From Amycolatopsis sp. (GTDB taxonomy: Bacteria; Actinomycetota; Actinomycetes; Mycobacteriales; Pseudonocardiaceae): a stretch of 64,000 bases of DNA. The notes under the pieces are model-generated. The model made no database searches, had not been told where the DNA came from, and was given only the letters and a program-made list of their open reading frames with translations. The stretch covers positions 1 through 64,000 of the forward strand of contig NZ_JAODNM010000140.1 of the NCBI RefSeq assembly GCF_025464955.1, in the 5' to 3' direction. Position numbers and translations under genes: made by a program. Below, in pieces: positions 31,974 to 41,403 of this stretch (position 1 is its first letter; each line of letters begins with the position of its first letter).

Positions 31974-32771
31974 GTGGGAATCAGGACCTCCGGGTCATCT
32001 TCGTTTCCGGGAGCGGCGGCACTACGGGAAACCGGGCGGTTGTACGCGCTCGGCCTCGACGTCGTCCGGTGCTTGTTCAAACGCCCGTTCCAGGCCCGTG
32101 AATTGATTCAGCAGTTCTGGTTCATCGCGAGTGTTTCGATCCTGCCGACCGCGTTGGTCGCCATTCCGTTCGGCGCCGTGATCGCGTTGCACCTCGGTTC
32201 GCTGACCACGCAGATCGGCGCGCAGTCGTTCACCGGCGCGGCGAGTGTGCTCGCGATCATCCAGCAGGCCAGCCCGATCGTGACGGCGCTGCTGATCGCC
32301 GGCGCCGGAGGTTCGGCGATGTGCGCCGACCTTGGTTCCCGCACGATCCGCGAAGAGATCGACGCGATGGAAGTGCTCGGGGTTTCCCCGGTCCAGCGCC
32401 TGATCGTGCCGCGGGTGCTGGCCGCCATGGGCGTTTCGGTGTTCCTCAACGGCATGGTCAGCGTGGTCGGCGTGCTGGGCGGCTACTTCTTCAACGTCAT
32501 CATGCAACACGGCACCCCCGGCGCGTATCTGGCGAGTTTCTCCGCGCTGGCGCAGCTGCCCGATCTGTGGATCAGCGAGATCAAGGCCCTGATCTTCGGG
32601 TTCGTCGCCGCGATCGTCGCCTCCTACCGCGGCCTGAACCCCAAGGGCGGCCCGAAGGGCGTCGGGGACGCCGTCAACCAGTCGGTCGTCATCACGTTCC
32701 TGCTGCTGTTCCTGATCAACGTCGTGCTGAGCACCCTGTACCTGCAGCTCGTTCCACCGAAGGGGATGTGA
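31974..32771 (+). CDS. yrbEA: YrbE-type permease A of the Mce transporter (MlaE family)
   Basis: 265 residues from GTG 31974, supported by GGGGGAGG five bases upstream; an earlier in-frame start at 31866 lacks a site. MlaE/YrbE permease with five or so membrane segments and the coupling-helix region typical of the family (GSRTIREEIDAMEVLGVSPVQRLIVPRVLA). It forms the inner-membrane channel with YrbEB, powered by an MceG-type ATPase that is not in this window. First gene of a ten-gene chain. Confidence 0.94.
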   Translation: MGIRTSGSSSFPGAAALRETGRLYALGLDVVRCLFKRPFQARELIQQFWFIASVSILPTALVAIPFGAVIALHLGSLTTQIGAQSFTGAASVLAIIQQASPIVTALLIAGAGGSAMCADLGSRTIREEIDAMEVLGVSPVQRLIVPRVLAAMGVSVFLNGMVSVVGVLGGYFFNVIMQHGTPGAYLASFSALAQLPDLWISEIKALIFGFVAAIVASYRGLNPKGGPKGVGDAVNQSVVITFLLLFLINVVLSTLYLQLVPPKGM

Positions 32772-33631
32772 CCCCAGTGGTGACGACCGGCACCGGTTCC
32801 AGGGGCGAGCGCCTCCGCGGAACGATCGACAAGCAGTTCGGCTTCCTCGACTCCCTCGGCGACCAGATCCTGTTCTACCTGCGGGCACTGGCCTGGGCGC
32901 CGCGCGCGATCCGCCGGTACCTCCGCGAGATCACGCGGCTGCTCGCGGAGGTCAGCTTCGGCACCGGCGCGCTCGCCGTCATCGGCGGCACGATCGGCGT
33001 GATGGTCGGGATGACGGTGTTCACCGGCACGGTCGTCGGGCTGCAGGGGTATTCGGCGCTCAACCAGGTCGGCACCGCGGCTTTCGCCGGATTCGTCTCC
33101 GCGTATTTCAACACCCGCGAAATCGCGCCATTGGTGGCCGGACTCGCACTGTCGGCGACGGTCGGTTGCGGTTTCACCGCCCAACTCGGCGCGATGCGCA
33201 TTTCCGAGGAGATCGACGCGCTCGAGGTCATGGGCATTCCGAGTATCCCCTACCTGGTCACCACCCGGATCATCGCCGGTTTCGTCGCGGTGATCCCGTT
33301 GTACGCGATCGGCCTGCTGACGTCGTATCTCGCGTCGCGGCAGGTGACGATCTGGGGGTTCGGCCAATCGGCCGGCACCTATGACCATTACTTCAGACTG
33401 TTCCTGCCACCCGGGGACGTGCTCTGGTCATTCGGCAAGGTATTGGTGTTCAGTATCGTCATCGTGCTCGCCCATTGTTATTACGGGTTCCGCGCCAGCG
33501 GCGGGCCGGCCGGTGTGGGCGTGGCCGTGGGCCGCGCCGTCCGTACCGCGATCGTCGCGATCAGCGTGCTCGACTTCTTCCTGAGCCTCGCCATCTGGGG
33601 CGCGACGACGACCGTGAAGATCGCCGGATGA
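32768..33631 (+). CDS. yrbEB: YrbE-type permease B of the Mce transporter
   Basis: 287 residues. GTG 32768 overlaps the yrbEA stop (GTGA), with AAGGGG just before; a GTG pair at 32777-32782 is an alternative. MlaE fold, with GAMRISEEIDALEVMGIPSIPYLVTTRIIAG as the coupling segment. It pairs with YrbEA as a heterodimeric permease. The next gene starts inside its stop codon. Confidence 0.94.
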   Translation: MTPVVTTGTGSRGERLRGTIDKQFGFLDSLGDQILFYLRALAWAPRAIRRYLREITRLLAEVSFGTGALAVIGGTIGVMVGMTVFTGTVVGLQGYSALNQVGTAAFAGFVSAYFNTREIAPLVAGLALSATVGCGFTAQLGAMRISEEIDALEVMGIPSIPYLVTTRIIAGFVAVIPLYAIGLLTSYLASRQVTIWGFGQSAGTYDHYFRLFLPPGDVLWSFGKVLVFSIVIVLAHCYYGFRASGGPAGVGVAVGRAVRTAIVAISVLDFFLSLAIWGATTTVKIAG

Positions 33632-34902
33632 AGCGCCAGGGCTTGCGCAAATGGGGTGTCCGGACGGCCGGCGTCCTGTTCCTCGTGGTGCTCACCGCGT
33701 TCGTGACGTTGTCGATCATGATCTACAACAAGGACTTCGTGGCCGAAGTGCCCGTGACGCTGAAGACCGACACGATCGGCAACCAGCTGCAGGCCGGCGG
33801 GGACGTCAAGGCGCGCGGGGTCGTCGTCGGTGAGATCCGGGGCCTCCGCAGCACTTCCGACGGCGCGGAAATCGACCTCGCGATGGAACCGGACAAGGTC
33901 CAGTGGCTGCCGACGAACGTCTCCGCACTGCTGGTCCCGAAGACGCTCTTCGGCGAGCGCTACGTCCAGTTGTCCATTCCCGAGGCGTCCAGCGCCCCGA
34001 AGCTGGCCGCGGGCGACGTCATCAACCAGGACCATTCGTCGAACGCGGTCGAGCTGGAGAAGGTGTTCGACAACCTGCTGCCCGTGTTGCAGGCCGTGCA
34101 GCCGCAGAAGCTCGCGACGACGTTGACCGCGGTCGCCGGCGCGCTGCAGGGCCGTGGCAAGCAACTGGGCGACACCATCACGCAGGCCGCCAACTACCTC
34201 GACCAGTTCAACCCCGACCTGCCGAAGCTCGACCAGGGCATGCGCGACCTCGCCACGGCCGGCAAGCTGTACGGCGACATCGCGCCGGACCTGCTCGACG
34301 CGCTCACCAGCTCGGCGGTCACCCTCGCCACCGTCAAAGAGAAGCAGGCCGACCTCGCGGCGCTGTACCCGCAGGTCACGTCGTCCGCACAGGACATCCA
34401 GACGTTCCTGAAGAACAACCAGGTCAACCTGATCGGGCTCGCCGCGGACAGCCGCGCGCCGCTGCAGGTCGCCGCGGAGTACTCCCCCAGCTTCCCGTGC
34501 ACCCTCAAAGCGATGACGGCGTTGGAGCCGTCGATGGACAAGGTGCTCGGCAAGGGCACGAACGAACCGGGGCTGCACGTGGACGTCCAGGTCACGCAGT
34601 CGCGCGGGAAGTACGTGCCCGGCCGCGACGACCCGGTGTACAACGCGTCGGGCGGCCCGCGGTGCTACCCGAGCGGGGTCGTGCCGACCACCGGAACCGC
34701 GGCCGTCGCGCCGGGAAGCGACGCCCAGCCGCTGATGCCCGGCGGTGCCGGCGATCTCGGCGTCGCGAACTCGCCCCAGGAACGCGAGCTCATCGCCACC
34801 CTGACCGCGCCCGCACTCGGCGTCCCCACCAGCCAGGTTCCGGCGTGGAGCAGCGTGCTGGTCGGCCCGCTCTACCGGGGAACGCAGGTGACCGTCCGGT
34901 GA
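33628..34902 (+). CDS. mceA: Mce family protein MceA
   Basis: 424 residues, ATG overlapping the yrbEB stop by four bases. One N-terminal membrane anchor (RTAGVLFLVVLTAFVTLSIMIY), then an MCE domain (about 40-125, with GGDVKARGVVVGEIRGL), a helical needle segment and a Pro/Gly-rich tail. Actinobacterial Mce proteins assemble as a heterohexamer forming a hydrophobic tube that carries lipids or sterols across the envelope; MceA is one subunit. Confidence 0.92.
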   Translation: MKRQGLRKWGVRTAGVLFLVVLTAFVTLSIMIYNKDFVAEVPVTLKTDTIGNQLQAGGDVKARGVVVGEIRGLRSTSDGAEIDLAMEPDKVQWLPTNVSALLVPKTLFGERYVQLSIPEASSAPKLAAGDVINQDHSSNAVELEKVFDNLLPVLQAVQPQKLATTLTAVAGALQGRGKQLGDTITQAANYLDQFNPDLPKLDQGMRDLATAGKLYGDIAPDLLDALTSSAVTLATVKEKQADLAALYPQVTSSAQDIQTFLKNNQVNLIGLAADSRAPLQVAAEYSPSFPCTLKAMTALEPSMDKVLGKGTNEPGLHVDVQVTQSRGKYVPGRDDPVYNASGGPRCYPSGVVPTTGTAAVAPGSDAQPLMPGGAGDLGVANSPQERELIATLTAPALGVPTSQVPAWSSVLVGPLYRGTQVTVR

Positions 34903-35900
34903 GAAACTTCGTGGGCCCGCTGATCAAGGCACTGATCTTCATCGCCGTCACCGCGCTGGCGACCACCCTGCTGGCGATCTCGATCACCAATACCGGACTG
35001 GGCGACACCGACGAGTACGGCGCGACGTTCACCGACGCCACGGCGCTGAACGTCGGTGACGACGTCCGCATCTCCGGGGTCCGCGTCGGGCAGGTCGAGT
35101 CGCTGGGGATCAGCCGGCACAGCTTTGCGCGCGTCGGGTTCTCCGTCGACCGCGGGCGCAAGCTGCCCGCCGACGTGACCGCGGTGATCAAGTACCGCAA
35201 CATGGTGGGCCAGCGGTACATCGCGCTGGTCCGCGGTCCGGACACCACGGCGGTGCTCGCGCCGGGCGCCGAGATCCCGCTCGAACGCACCACGCCCGCG
35301 CTGGACCTGACCGACCTATTCAACGGCTTCAAACCACTCTTCCAGGCCCTCTCGCCCAACGACGTCAACCAGCTCTCCGGCGAGATCGTCCAGGTGCTCC
35401 AGGGCGAGGGCGGCACGGTCGAAGACCTGCTCAGCCACACCGGTTCACTCACCTCCACCCTCGCCGACCGCGACCAGGTGATCGGCAGCGTGATCACGAA
35501 CCTCGACTCGGTGCTGAAGAACATCAACTCGAAGGGCGACTCGCTGTCCACGTTGATCTCGACTCTGCGCCAGCTGGTGTCCGGGCTCGCCGGCGACCGG
35601 GCATCGATCGGCGACGCCATCTCCGGCATCGCCGACCTTTCGACCGCGACCTCCGGGCTGCTCGAAGCCGCGCGGCCGCCGCTGAAGGCGAGTATCAGCG
35701 GGCTCGGCGAACTGTCGCAGAACCTGGCCACGGCTTCGCCCCAGCTCGACCAGTTCCTCAACCTGCTGCCGGAGAAGTTCAACCAGATCGGCAAGCTCGG
35801 TTCGTACGGCTCGTGGATGAACTTCTACCTGTGCAGCGCGACCCTGCGGACCACTCCCCCGCGGGGCGTCCCCGTCACCGCTGCGAGGTGCCAGCCGTGA
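34899..35900 (+). CDS. mceB: Mce family protein MceB
   Basis: 333 residues, GTG start in a GTGA overlap with mceA. N-terminal anchor (LIKALIFIAVTALATTLLAISI), MCE domain with VGDDVRISGVRVGQVESLGI, then the long helical region and a C-terminal FYLCSATLRTTP with two cysteines. Subunit of the Mce tube. Confidence 0.92.
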   Translation: MRNFVGPLIKALIFIAVTALATTLLAISITNTGLGDTDEYGATFTDATALNVGDDVRISGVRVGQVESLGISRHSFARVGFSVDRGRKLPADVTAVIKYRNMVGQRYIALVRGPDTTAVLAPGAEIPLERTTPALDLTDLFNGFKPLFQALSPNDVNQLSGEIVQVLQGEGGTVEDLLSHTGSLTSTLADRDQVIGSVITNLDSVLKNINSKGDSLSTLISTLRQLVSGLAGDRASIGDAISGIADLSTATSGLLEAARPPLKASISGLGELSQNLATASPQLDQFLNLLPEKFNQIGKLGSYGSWMNFYLCSATLRTTPPRGVPVTAARCQP

Positions 35901-36889
35901 AGTCCTTCCGTGAGCGCAACCCGTTAGTCCTCGGTGCCGTCGGCAGCGTCGTCCTCGCCGCGGTGCTCACCGCGACGTTCAACTTCGACAACCTGCCGAT
36001 CGTCGGCTCGGGCACGACGTACTCCGCCGACTTCTCCGAAGCCGCCGGGCTGCAGTCCAGCGACGAGGTCCGCATCGCGGGGATCAAGGTCGGCGAGGTC
36101 GCAAGCGTGGACCTCGACGTCGACCACGTGCTGGTGAAGTTCAAGGTCAAAGACGCCTGGGTGGGCGATAAGACCTCGGTGCAGATCAAGATCAAAACGT
36201 TGCTGGGCCGCAAGTTCCTGTCGCTGAGCCCGCTCGGCGACACCGATCAGGACCCGAGGCGGACGATCCCGCTCACCCGGACGATCACGCCGTACGACGT
36301 CACCGAGGCGTTCAACGGCCTGGCTGAGACGGTCGGCGCGATCGACACCAACCAGCTCGCCGAAAGCTTCCGCGCGATCAGCGACACGTTCAAGAACTCC
36401 CCCGCGCAGATCAGGACCGCGCTCGACGGGCTGACGTCGTTGTCGAAGACGATCTCCTCCCGTGACAACGAGCTTGCGGACCTGCTCACCAACGCGCACA
36501 AGATCACCGGCACGCTCGCCGCGTCCGACGGCGACTTCGACAAGCTGATCAACGACGGGAACCAGCTGCTCACCGAGCTGGCCAACCGGCGCGACTCCAT
36601 CCACCTGCTGCTGGTCGGCGCGCGGAACCTCGGCACCCAATTGACCGGGCTGGTCCACGACAACCAGGCCGCGCTCAACCCGGCACTGGCCGGCCTGAAC
36701 GCCGTCACCGGGATTCTCAAGCAGCAGAACGACAATCTCGACAAAAGCCTGCAGCTCGCCGGGCCGTATTTCCGGGTGCTGAACAACAGCGCCGGCAACG
36801 GGCGCTGGGTCGACTCCTACCTGTGCGGGCTCCTGCCGGACAACCGGAAATCCTGCACCCCACCCAAGACCATCGGGAGTCCCGGATGA
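35897..36889 (+). CDS. mceC: Mce family protein MceC
   Basis: 330 residues, GTG in a GTGA overlap with mceB (VKSFRERNPLVLGAVG). Anchor at residues 9-27, MCE domain with SSDEVRIAGIKVGEVASVDL, helical needle with LTSLSKTISSRDNELADLL, and a C-terminal SYLCGLLPDNRKSC cysteine pair like the one in MceB. Subunit of the Mce complex. Confidence 0.92.
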   Translation: MKSFRERNPLVLGAVGSVVLAAVLTATFNFDNLPIVGSGTTYSADFSEAAGLQSSDEVRIAGIKVGEVASVDLDVDHVLVKFKVKDAWVGDKTSVQIKIKTLLGRKFLSLSPLGDTDQDPRRTIPLTRTITPYDVTEAFNGLAETVGAIDTNQLAESFRAISDTFKNSPAQIRTALDGLTSLSKTISSRDNELADLLTNAHKITGTLAASDGDFDKLINDGNQLLTELANRRDSIHLLLVGARNLGTQLTGLVHDNQAALNPALAGLNAVTGILKQQNDNLDKSLQLAGPYFRVLNNSAGNGRWVDSYLCGLLPDNRKSCTPPKTIGSPG

Positions 36890-37917
36890 ACACGACCCGC
36901 TCCCAGGTCCGGCTGACCCGGTTCGTCGCGGTCGCCGCCGTGCTCGCGCTGGTCGTGATCGGCGGGCTCTGGTGGATCTTCTCCGGCAGCGGCGACAAGA
37001 AGGTCACCGCGTACTTCACCCGCGCGGTCGGGGTTTATGCCGGCTCCGACGTCCGGCTGCTGGGCGTCAAGATCGGCGAGGTCGACTCCGTCACGCCACG
37101 CGGTGAGCAGGTCGAGGTCACCATGAGCTACAGCGGAAAGGTACCGGTGTCGGCGGACACGAACGTGCTCGTCGTCGCGCCGAGCGTGGTGGCCGACCGG
37201 TACGTCCAGTTCTCGAAGCTCGCCGGTTCGGGGCCGCAGCTGCAGAACGACGCTGTCGTCGACGTCGACCGCACGGGCACCCCGGTCGAACTCGACCAGC
37301 TCTACGCGAGCCTGAACAGCCTCACCAGCGCGCTCGGGCCCAACGGAGCCAACAAAAGCGGCGCGTTGTCCGAGCTGCTGAACACCGGCGCGGCGAACCT
37401 GCAGGGCAACGGCCAGGCGTTCAACCAGACGGTGGCCAACTTCGCTGACTTGGCGCGAACGTTGGCGGGTAACAAGAACGATCTTTTCGGCACGGTCGAC
37501 GAGCTGCAGAAATTCACCACTATGTTGGCAGGTAACGATAACCAAGTGTCCAGCGTCAACGAGCAGCTGGCCGCGGTGACGAGCAACCTGGCACAGAACC
37601 GCACCGAGCTCGCCGGGGCTCTGAACACGCTCGGCGGTGCGCTGGCCGACATCCAGGACTTCATCAAAAACAACCGCGCGCTCATCAAGTCCAATGTAGA
37701 CAATCTGGTGGTGACCACGCAGACGTTGGTCAAGCAGCGCGCGTCACTCGCGGAGACGCTTGACACCGCACCGCTGGCGGTCACCAACGTGCTCAACGCT
37801 TTCGACCCCAAGACCGGGACGCTGCAGGGTCGCGGTGACCTGCTGGACTACCTGACGCCGGGGCTGCCCCTGCCGATGACCGACCCGCCCGTCACCACCC
37901 AGGGAGGCGGACGGTGA
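36886..37917 (+). CDS. mceD: Mce family protein MceD
   Basis: 343 residues, ATG in an ATGA overlap with mceC. Anchor FVAVAAVLALVVIGGLWWIF, MCE domain with AGSDVRLLGVKIGEVDSVTP, and a helical part rich in Asn/Gln heptads. Part of the same hexamer. The coding stretch near 37440-37560 uses some AT-richer codons but shows no break. Confidence 0.92.
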   Translation: MNTTRSQVRLTRFVAVAAVLALVVIGGLWWIFSGSGDKKVTAYFTRAVGVYAGSDVRLLGVKIGEVDSVTPRGEQVEVTMSYSGKVPVSADTNVLVVAPSVVADRYVQFSKLAGSGPQLQNDAVVDVDRTGTPVELDQLYASLNSLTSALGPNGANKSGALSELLNTGAANLQGNGQAFNQTVANFADLARTLAGNKNDLFGTVDELQKFTTMLAGNDNQVSSVNEQLAAVTSNLAQNRTELAGALNTLGGALADIQDFIKNNRALIKSNVDNLVVTTQTLVKQRASLAETLDTAPLAVTNVLNAFDPKTGTLQGRGDLLDYLTPGLPLPMTDPPVTTQGGGR

Positions 37918-39041
37918 AGCGCGCCTGGGCAGCCGCGACCGCGCTCGCCTGCTGCGCGGTCCTCACGTCGTGTTCGGGCGGGTTCAAGGGTGTCTACGAC
38001 CTGCCGCTGCCCGGCGGCGCAGACCTCGGCAGTCATCCGTATCACGTGACCGTGCAGTTCGCGGACGTACTCGACCTGGTGCCGCAGGCCGCGGTGAAGG
38101 TCGGCGACGTCCCGGTCGGGCGGGTCGAGACGATCCGCCTCGGCACCGACGGCTGGACCGCGGAGACCGTGCTCGACATCAACGGCGACGTCGTCCTGCC
38201 CGCCGGCGCGACCGCCGCGCTGAGGCAATCGAGCCTGCTCGGGGAGAAGTTCATCGAGCTGGCCGCGCCCACCGACGGAACGGCCAAGGCGACGCCGGTC
38301 GCGGACGGCAACCGGCTCAAGGACGGCGCGACGATCCCGCAGGTGCGCACCAACCGCAACCCTGAGGTGGAAGAGGTCTTCGGCGCCCTGTCGCTGCTGC
38401 TCAACGGCGGCGGCATCGGGCAGCTGCAGACGATCAACCAGGAGCTGGCGAAGGTGATGACCGGCAACGAGCAGCAGATCCGCTCGTTCCTGTCCGGAGT
38501 GGACACTCTGACGTCCAATCTGGACGCACACCGCGGCGATATCACCGACGCCCTCGACGGCCTCAACCAGCTGTCGGTGACGCTCGCGAACCGGCACACC
38601 CAGATCTCCGGAGCGCTGACGGACCTGACCCCGGGCCTGCAGACGCTGGCGGATCAGCGCACCCAGCTCGTGGCGATGCTCAACTCGCTCGACCAGCTGT
38701 CAGGGGTCGCCGTCGACACCATCACCAAGAGCAAAGACGACCTGGTCGCGGACCTGAACTCGCTCGCGCCGATCCTGCAGCGGCTCGCCGACGCGGGTGA
38801 CGACCTGCCGAACGCCCTGCAGATCCTGCCGACGTTCCCGTTCACCGACGCCGTATTGCCGGGGATCAAGGGCGACTACCTCAACACCTTCCTGAGTGTC
38901 ACCCCGGCGTCCGGGGTGCCGCTGCCGCCGCCGGGCGAGGGCGTCCCACCGGGCGACGGGCCACCGATGCCGCTGCCGGCCTCGGGGCCGGTAACCACCC
39001 TGCCCTCCGGGACGCCTTCCGTGGCCGGAGGGAACCGCTGA
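37914..39041 (+). CDS. mceE: Mce family lipoprotein MceE
   Basis: 375 residues, GTG in a GTGA overlap with mceD. It begins with a lipoprotein signal whose lipobox is LTSC (C20). The MCE domain contains AAVKVGDVPVGRVETIRL, and the C-terminus is Pro/Gly-rich. In M. tuberculosis the fifth Mce subunit (Lpr type) is likewise a lipoprotein, so this gene keeps the standard order and anchor type. Confidence 0.93.
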   Translation: MKRAWAAATALACCAVLTSCSGGFKGVYDLPLPGGADLGSHPYHVTVQFADVLDLVPQAAVKVGDVPVGRVETIRLGTDGWTAETVLDINGDVVLPAGATAALRQSSLLGEKFIELAAPTDGTAKATPVADGNRLKDGATIPQVRTNRNPEVEEVFGALSLLLNGGGIGQLQTINQELAKVMTGNEQQIRSFLSGVDTLTSNLDAHRGDITDALDGLNQLSVTLANRHTQISGALTDLTPGLQTLADQRTQLVAMLNSLDQLSGVAVDTITKSKDDLVADLNSLAPILQRLADAGDDLPNALQILPTFPFTDAVLPGIKGDYLNTFLSVTPASGVPLPPPGEGVPPGDGPPMPLPASGPVTTLPSGTPSVAGGNR

Positions 39042-40246
39042 TGCTCACCGCGAAGATCCGCGTCCAGGTACTCGCCTTCATCGTCATCGCCTTGGTGGCC
39101 ATGGCTTTCATCGGCGCGAACTACGCCGGGCTCGGAAAGGTGTTCGGCGGCCGCTACACCGTCAAGCTCGAGCTGACCGACGGCGGCGGGCTGTTCACCA
39201 ACGGCGAGGTCACCTACCGCGGGGTCGCGGTCGGCCGGGTCGGGGAACTCCGGCTCACCCAGACCGGGATGGAGGCCGACCTGCTCATCGAGAGCGACGC
39301 TCCGCAGATCCCGACGAACTCTCAGGCCGTGGTGGCCAACCGGTCGGCCGTCGGCGAGCAGTACGTCGACCTGCAGCCGCGGACGAGCGCCGGTCCGTTC
39401 CTCGGCGCCGGTTCGGTGATCCCGCGCGAGTCTACGACGCTGCCGCTGCCCGTCCAGGATCTGTTGGGGAACCTGAGCGCGTTCACCGGGTCCGTCCCGA
39501 CCGGCTCGCTGCGGATCGTGGTGAACGAGCTGGACGCCGGGTTGCAGGGCGCCGGACCGAACCTGCAGGTGTTGATGGACTCGGCAACGTCGTTCACGCA
39601 GACCGCGAACCAGCACCTGCCGGAGACCTCGACGCTGATCAACGACGGCGCGACCGTGCTGCGTACGCAAGTCGACTCGTCGCAGGAGTGGCGGACCTTC
39701 GCCGGCAGCGCCAAGTCGTTCGCCGCGCAGCTGTCCAGTTCGGACGGTGACCTGCGCAAGCTGATCGCGAGCACACCGGGGGCGTCCACCCAGCTGAGTG
39801 GGTTGCTGCAGGACAACACGCCGGGGCTTTCGGTACTGGTGGCGAACCTGCTCACGACGTCCGAGGTGTTCTCCGCCAGGACGGCCGGATTGCAGCAGCT
39901 GCTGGTGAACGTGCCGAAGGCGGTGGCGTCGACCTCGGCCGCGATCACCCCGGACGGCGGGCACCTGTCGCTGGTACTGAGCTTCTACGACCCGCTGCCG
40001 TGCCGTCAGGGCTACGGAAGCACGCAATACCGCGGCAGCACGGACCTCTCGCCATTGCCGTTCAACACCGCCGCGTCGTGCACGCTCCCGTATGGGGACC
40101 CGACCTCGGTGCGCGGTTCGCAGAACGCGCCGCACGCCGGTGTCCCGGACGCGGTGAAGCCGGGTGGGCTGGCCGGCCCGCTTGGCCTCGCGGATCTGCC
40201 GTCGGACTCAACAAGCCTCGAGGAGATGCTGTGGCTGGGAAAGTGA
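39041..40246 (+). CDS. mceF: Mce family protein MceF
   Basis: 401 residues, ATG overlapping the mceE stop by one base (TGATG). N-terminal anchor (VLAFIVIALVAMAFIGANYAG), MCE domain with NGEVTYRGVAVGRVGELRL, and a longer C-terminal region with PLPCRQGYGSTQYRG and one more cysteine. Last Mce subunit of the hexamer set. Confidence 0.92.
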   Translation: MLTAKIRVQVLAFIVIALVAMAFIGANYAGLGKVFGGRYTVKLELTDGGGLFTNGEVTYRGVAVGRVGELRLTQTGMEADLLIESDAPQIPTNSQAVVANRSAVGEQYVDLQPRTSAGPFLGAGSVIPRESTTLPLPVQDLLGNLSAFTGSVPTGSLRIVVNELDAGLQGAGPNLQVLMDSATSFTQTANQHLPETSTLINDGATVLRTQVDSSQEWRTFAGSAKSFAAQLSSSDGDLRKLIASTPGASTQLSGLLQDNTPGLSVLVANLLTTSEVFSARTAGLQQLLVNVPKAVASTSAAITPDGGHLSLVLSFYDPLPCRQGYGSTQYRGSTDLSPLPFNTAASCTLPYGDPTSVRGSQNAPHAGVPDAVKPGGLAGPLGLADLPSDSTSLEEMLWLGK

Positions 40247-40752
40247 AGAACAGACACGCCCTGGCCGGAGCCATCTCGGTCCTGGCGGCCGCGGCCGTGT
40301 TCGCCGGCTGGTCGGGCTGGTCGTGGTTCCAGGCGTCGCACGACGACTCGCTGGCCTACGCGGGCGCCCGTGACGCCGCGCTGACGGCCGGGCGTGCCCA
40401 GGTGGCGGCGCTGAGCAGCCTCGACTACCACCAGGTCGACGCGGGCATCGCGAGCTGGCTGGGCGACACCACCGGCCCGCTGCACGACCAGCTCGCGGGC
40501 ACCGACGACAAGACCAAGAAGGCGCTGGCCGCCGAGGGCACGGTCGCGACGGGCAAGGTGCTTGACGCCGCGATCAACGACCTCGACGAGCATGCCGGCA
40601 GCGCGAAGATGCTCGCGTCGGTCGAGATCACCATCGCGAAGACCGGTGCGGCGCCCAGTACCAAGCGCAACCGGTTCGCCGCCCAGCTGACGCGGACCGG
40701 CGCGGGCTGGAAGCTCAGCGCGCTCGACCAGGTCCCGGTGGGTGCGTCATGA
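40231..40752 (+). CDS. Mce-associated membrane protein 1
   Basis: 173 residues. I start it at GTG 40231 because AGGAG lies five bases upstream; this overlaps mceF by 16 bases. A GTG at 40243 in a GTGA overlap is the alternative. One membrane helix (AGAISVLAAAAVFAGWSGWSWF), then a small NTF2-like or Mas-type domain (ARDAALTAGRAQVAALSSLD, TLTRTGAGWKLSALDQV). Mas proteins are encoded after mce genes and are thought to stabilise the complex. Confidence 0.85.
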   Translation: MAGKVKNRHALAGAISVLAAAAVFAGWSGWSWFQASHDDSLAYAGARDAALTAGRAQVAALSSLDYHQVDAGIASWLGDTTGPLHDQLAGTDDKTKKALAAEGTVATGKVLDAAINDLDEHAGSAKMLASVEITIAKTGAAPSTKRNRFAAQLTRTGAGWKLSALDQVPVGAS

Positions 40753-41342
40753 CGACGACCGAGGAGTTCGCGGAAACCGACGTCGCCAAAGTTACTGCGG
40801 TTGCTGAAGACGCTGCAGACGTCTCCGCCGAGGCCAAGCGGGGTGCCCGTCTCCCCTGGGTGCTCGCCGTCGTCGCACTGCTGCTGGCGGGGTTCGGCGC
40901 GTGGTTCACCCTGGAATCCGACTCGATCCGCTCGTCTGGCGCGTCGCAGAACCAGGCGCTCGTGGTTACCGGCGCGACGGCCGAAGTGAATTCGTCGATC
41001 ACGCTGGCGCTGAACAGGATCTTCTCCTATTCCTATGACAAGACCGAGGTCACCGAACAAGCCGCGGCGAACGTACTGCGCGGCAAGGCGCTGGCTACCT
41101 ACAATCAGCTCTTCGCCCAGGTCCGGCAAATGGCGCCGCGGCAGAAACTCGTGCTTTCCACCCGGGTCGTCAATTCGGCGGTCCAATCACTGAACGCCGA
41201 TCACGCGCAACTCCTGGTATTTCTCGACCAGTCGGCGACGAGGACCGACACGAATACGACCAGCGCGGCGGCATCGCAGCTTTCGGTCACCGCGGAACGG
41301 CAGGACGGGACCTGGGTCATCACCGATCTGGCACCGCGCTGA
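40749..41342 (+). CDS. Mce-associated membrane protein 2
   Basis: 197 residues, ATG in a four-base overlap. A charged N-terminus of about 35 residues, one membrane helix (WVLAVVALLLAGFGAWFTL), then a Mas-type outer domain (NQALVVTGATAEVNSSITLALNRIFSYSYDK, RQDGTWVITDLAPR). It closes the tightly overlapping part of the mce operon; the next gene is 61 bases away. Confidence 0.86.
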   Translation: MTTTEEFAETDVAKVTAVAEDAADVSAEAKRGARLPWVLAVVALLLAGFGAWFTLESDSIRSSGASQNQALVVTGATAEVNSSITLALNRIFSYSYDKTEVTEQAAANVLRGKALATYNQLFAQVRQMAPRQKLVLSTRVVNSAVQSLNADHAQLLVFLDQSATRTDTNTTSAAASQLSVTAERQDGTWVITDLAPR

Positions 41343-41403
41343 CAATTCCGCCTCAGGATTTTCGGCAAACCAGTCACTACGAGATAACCCTAGGAGAGTA
41401 AGG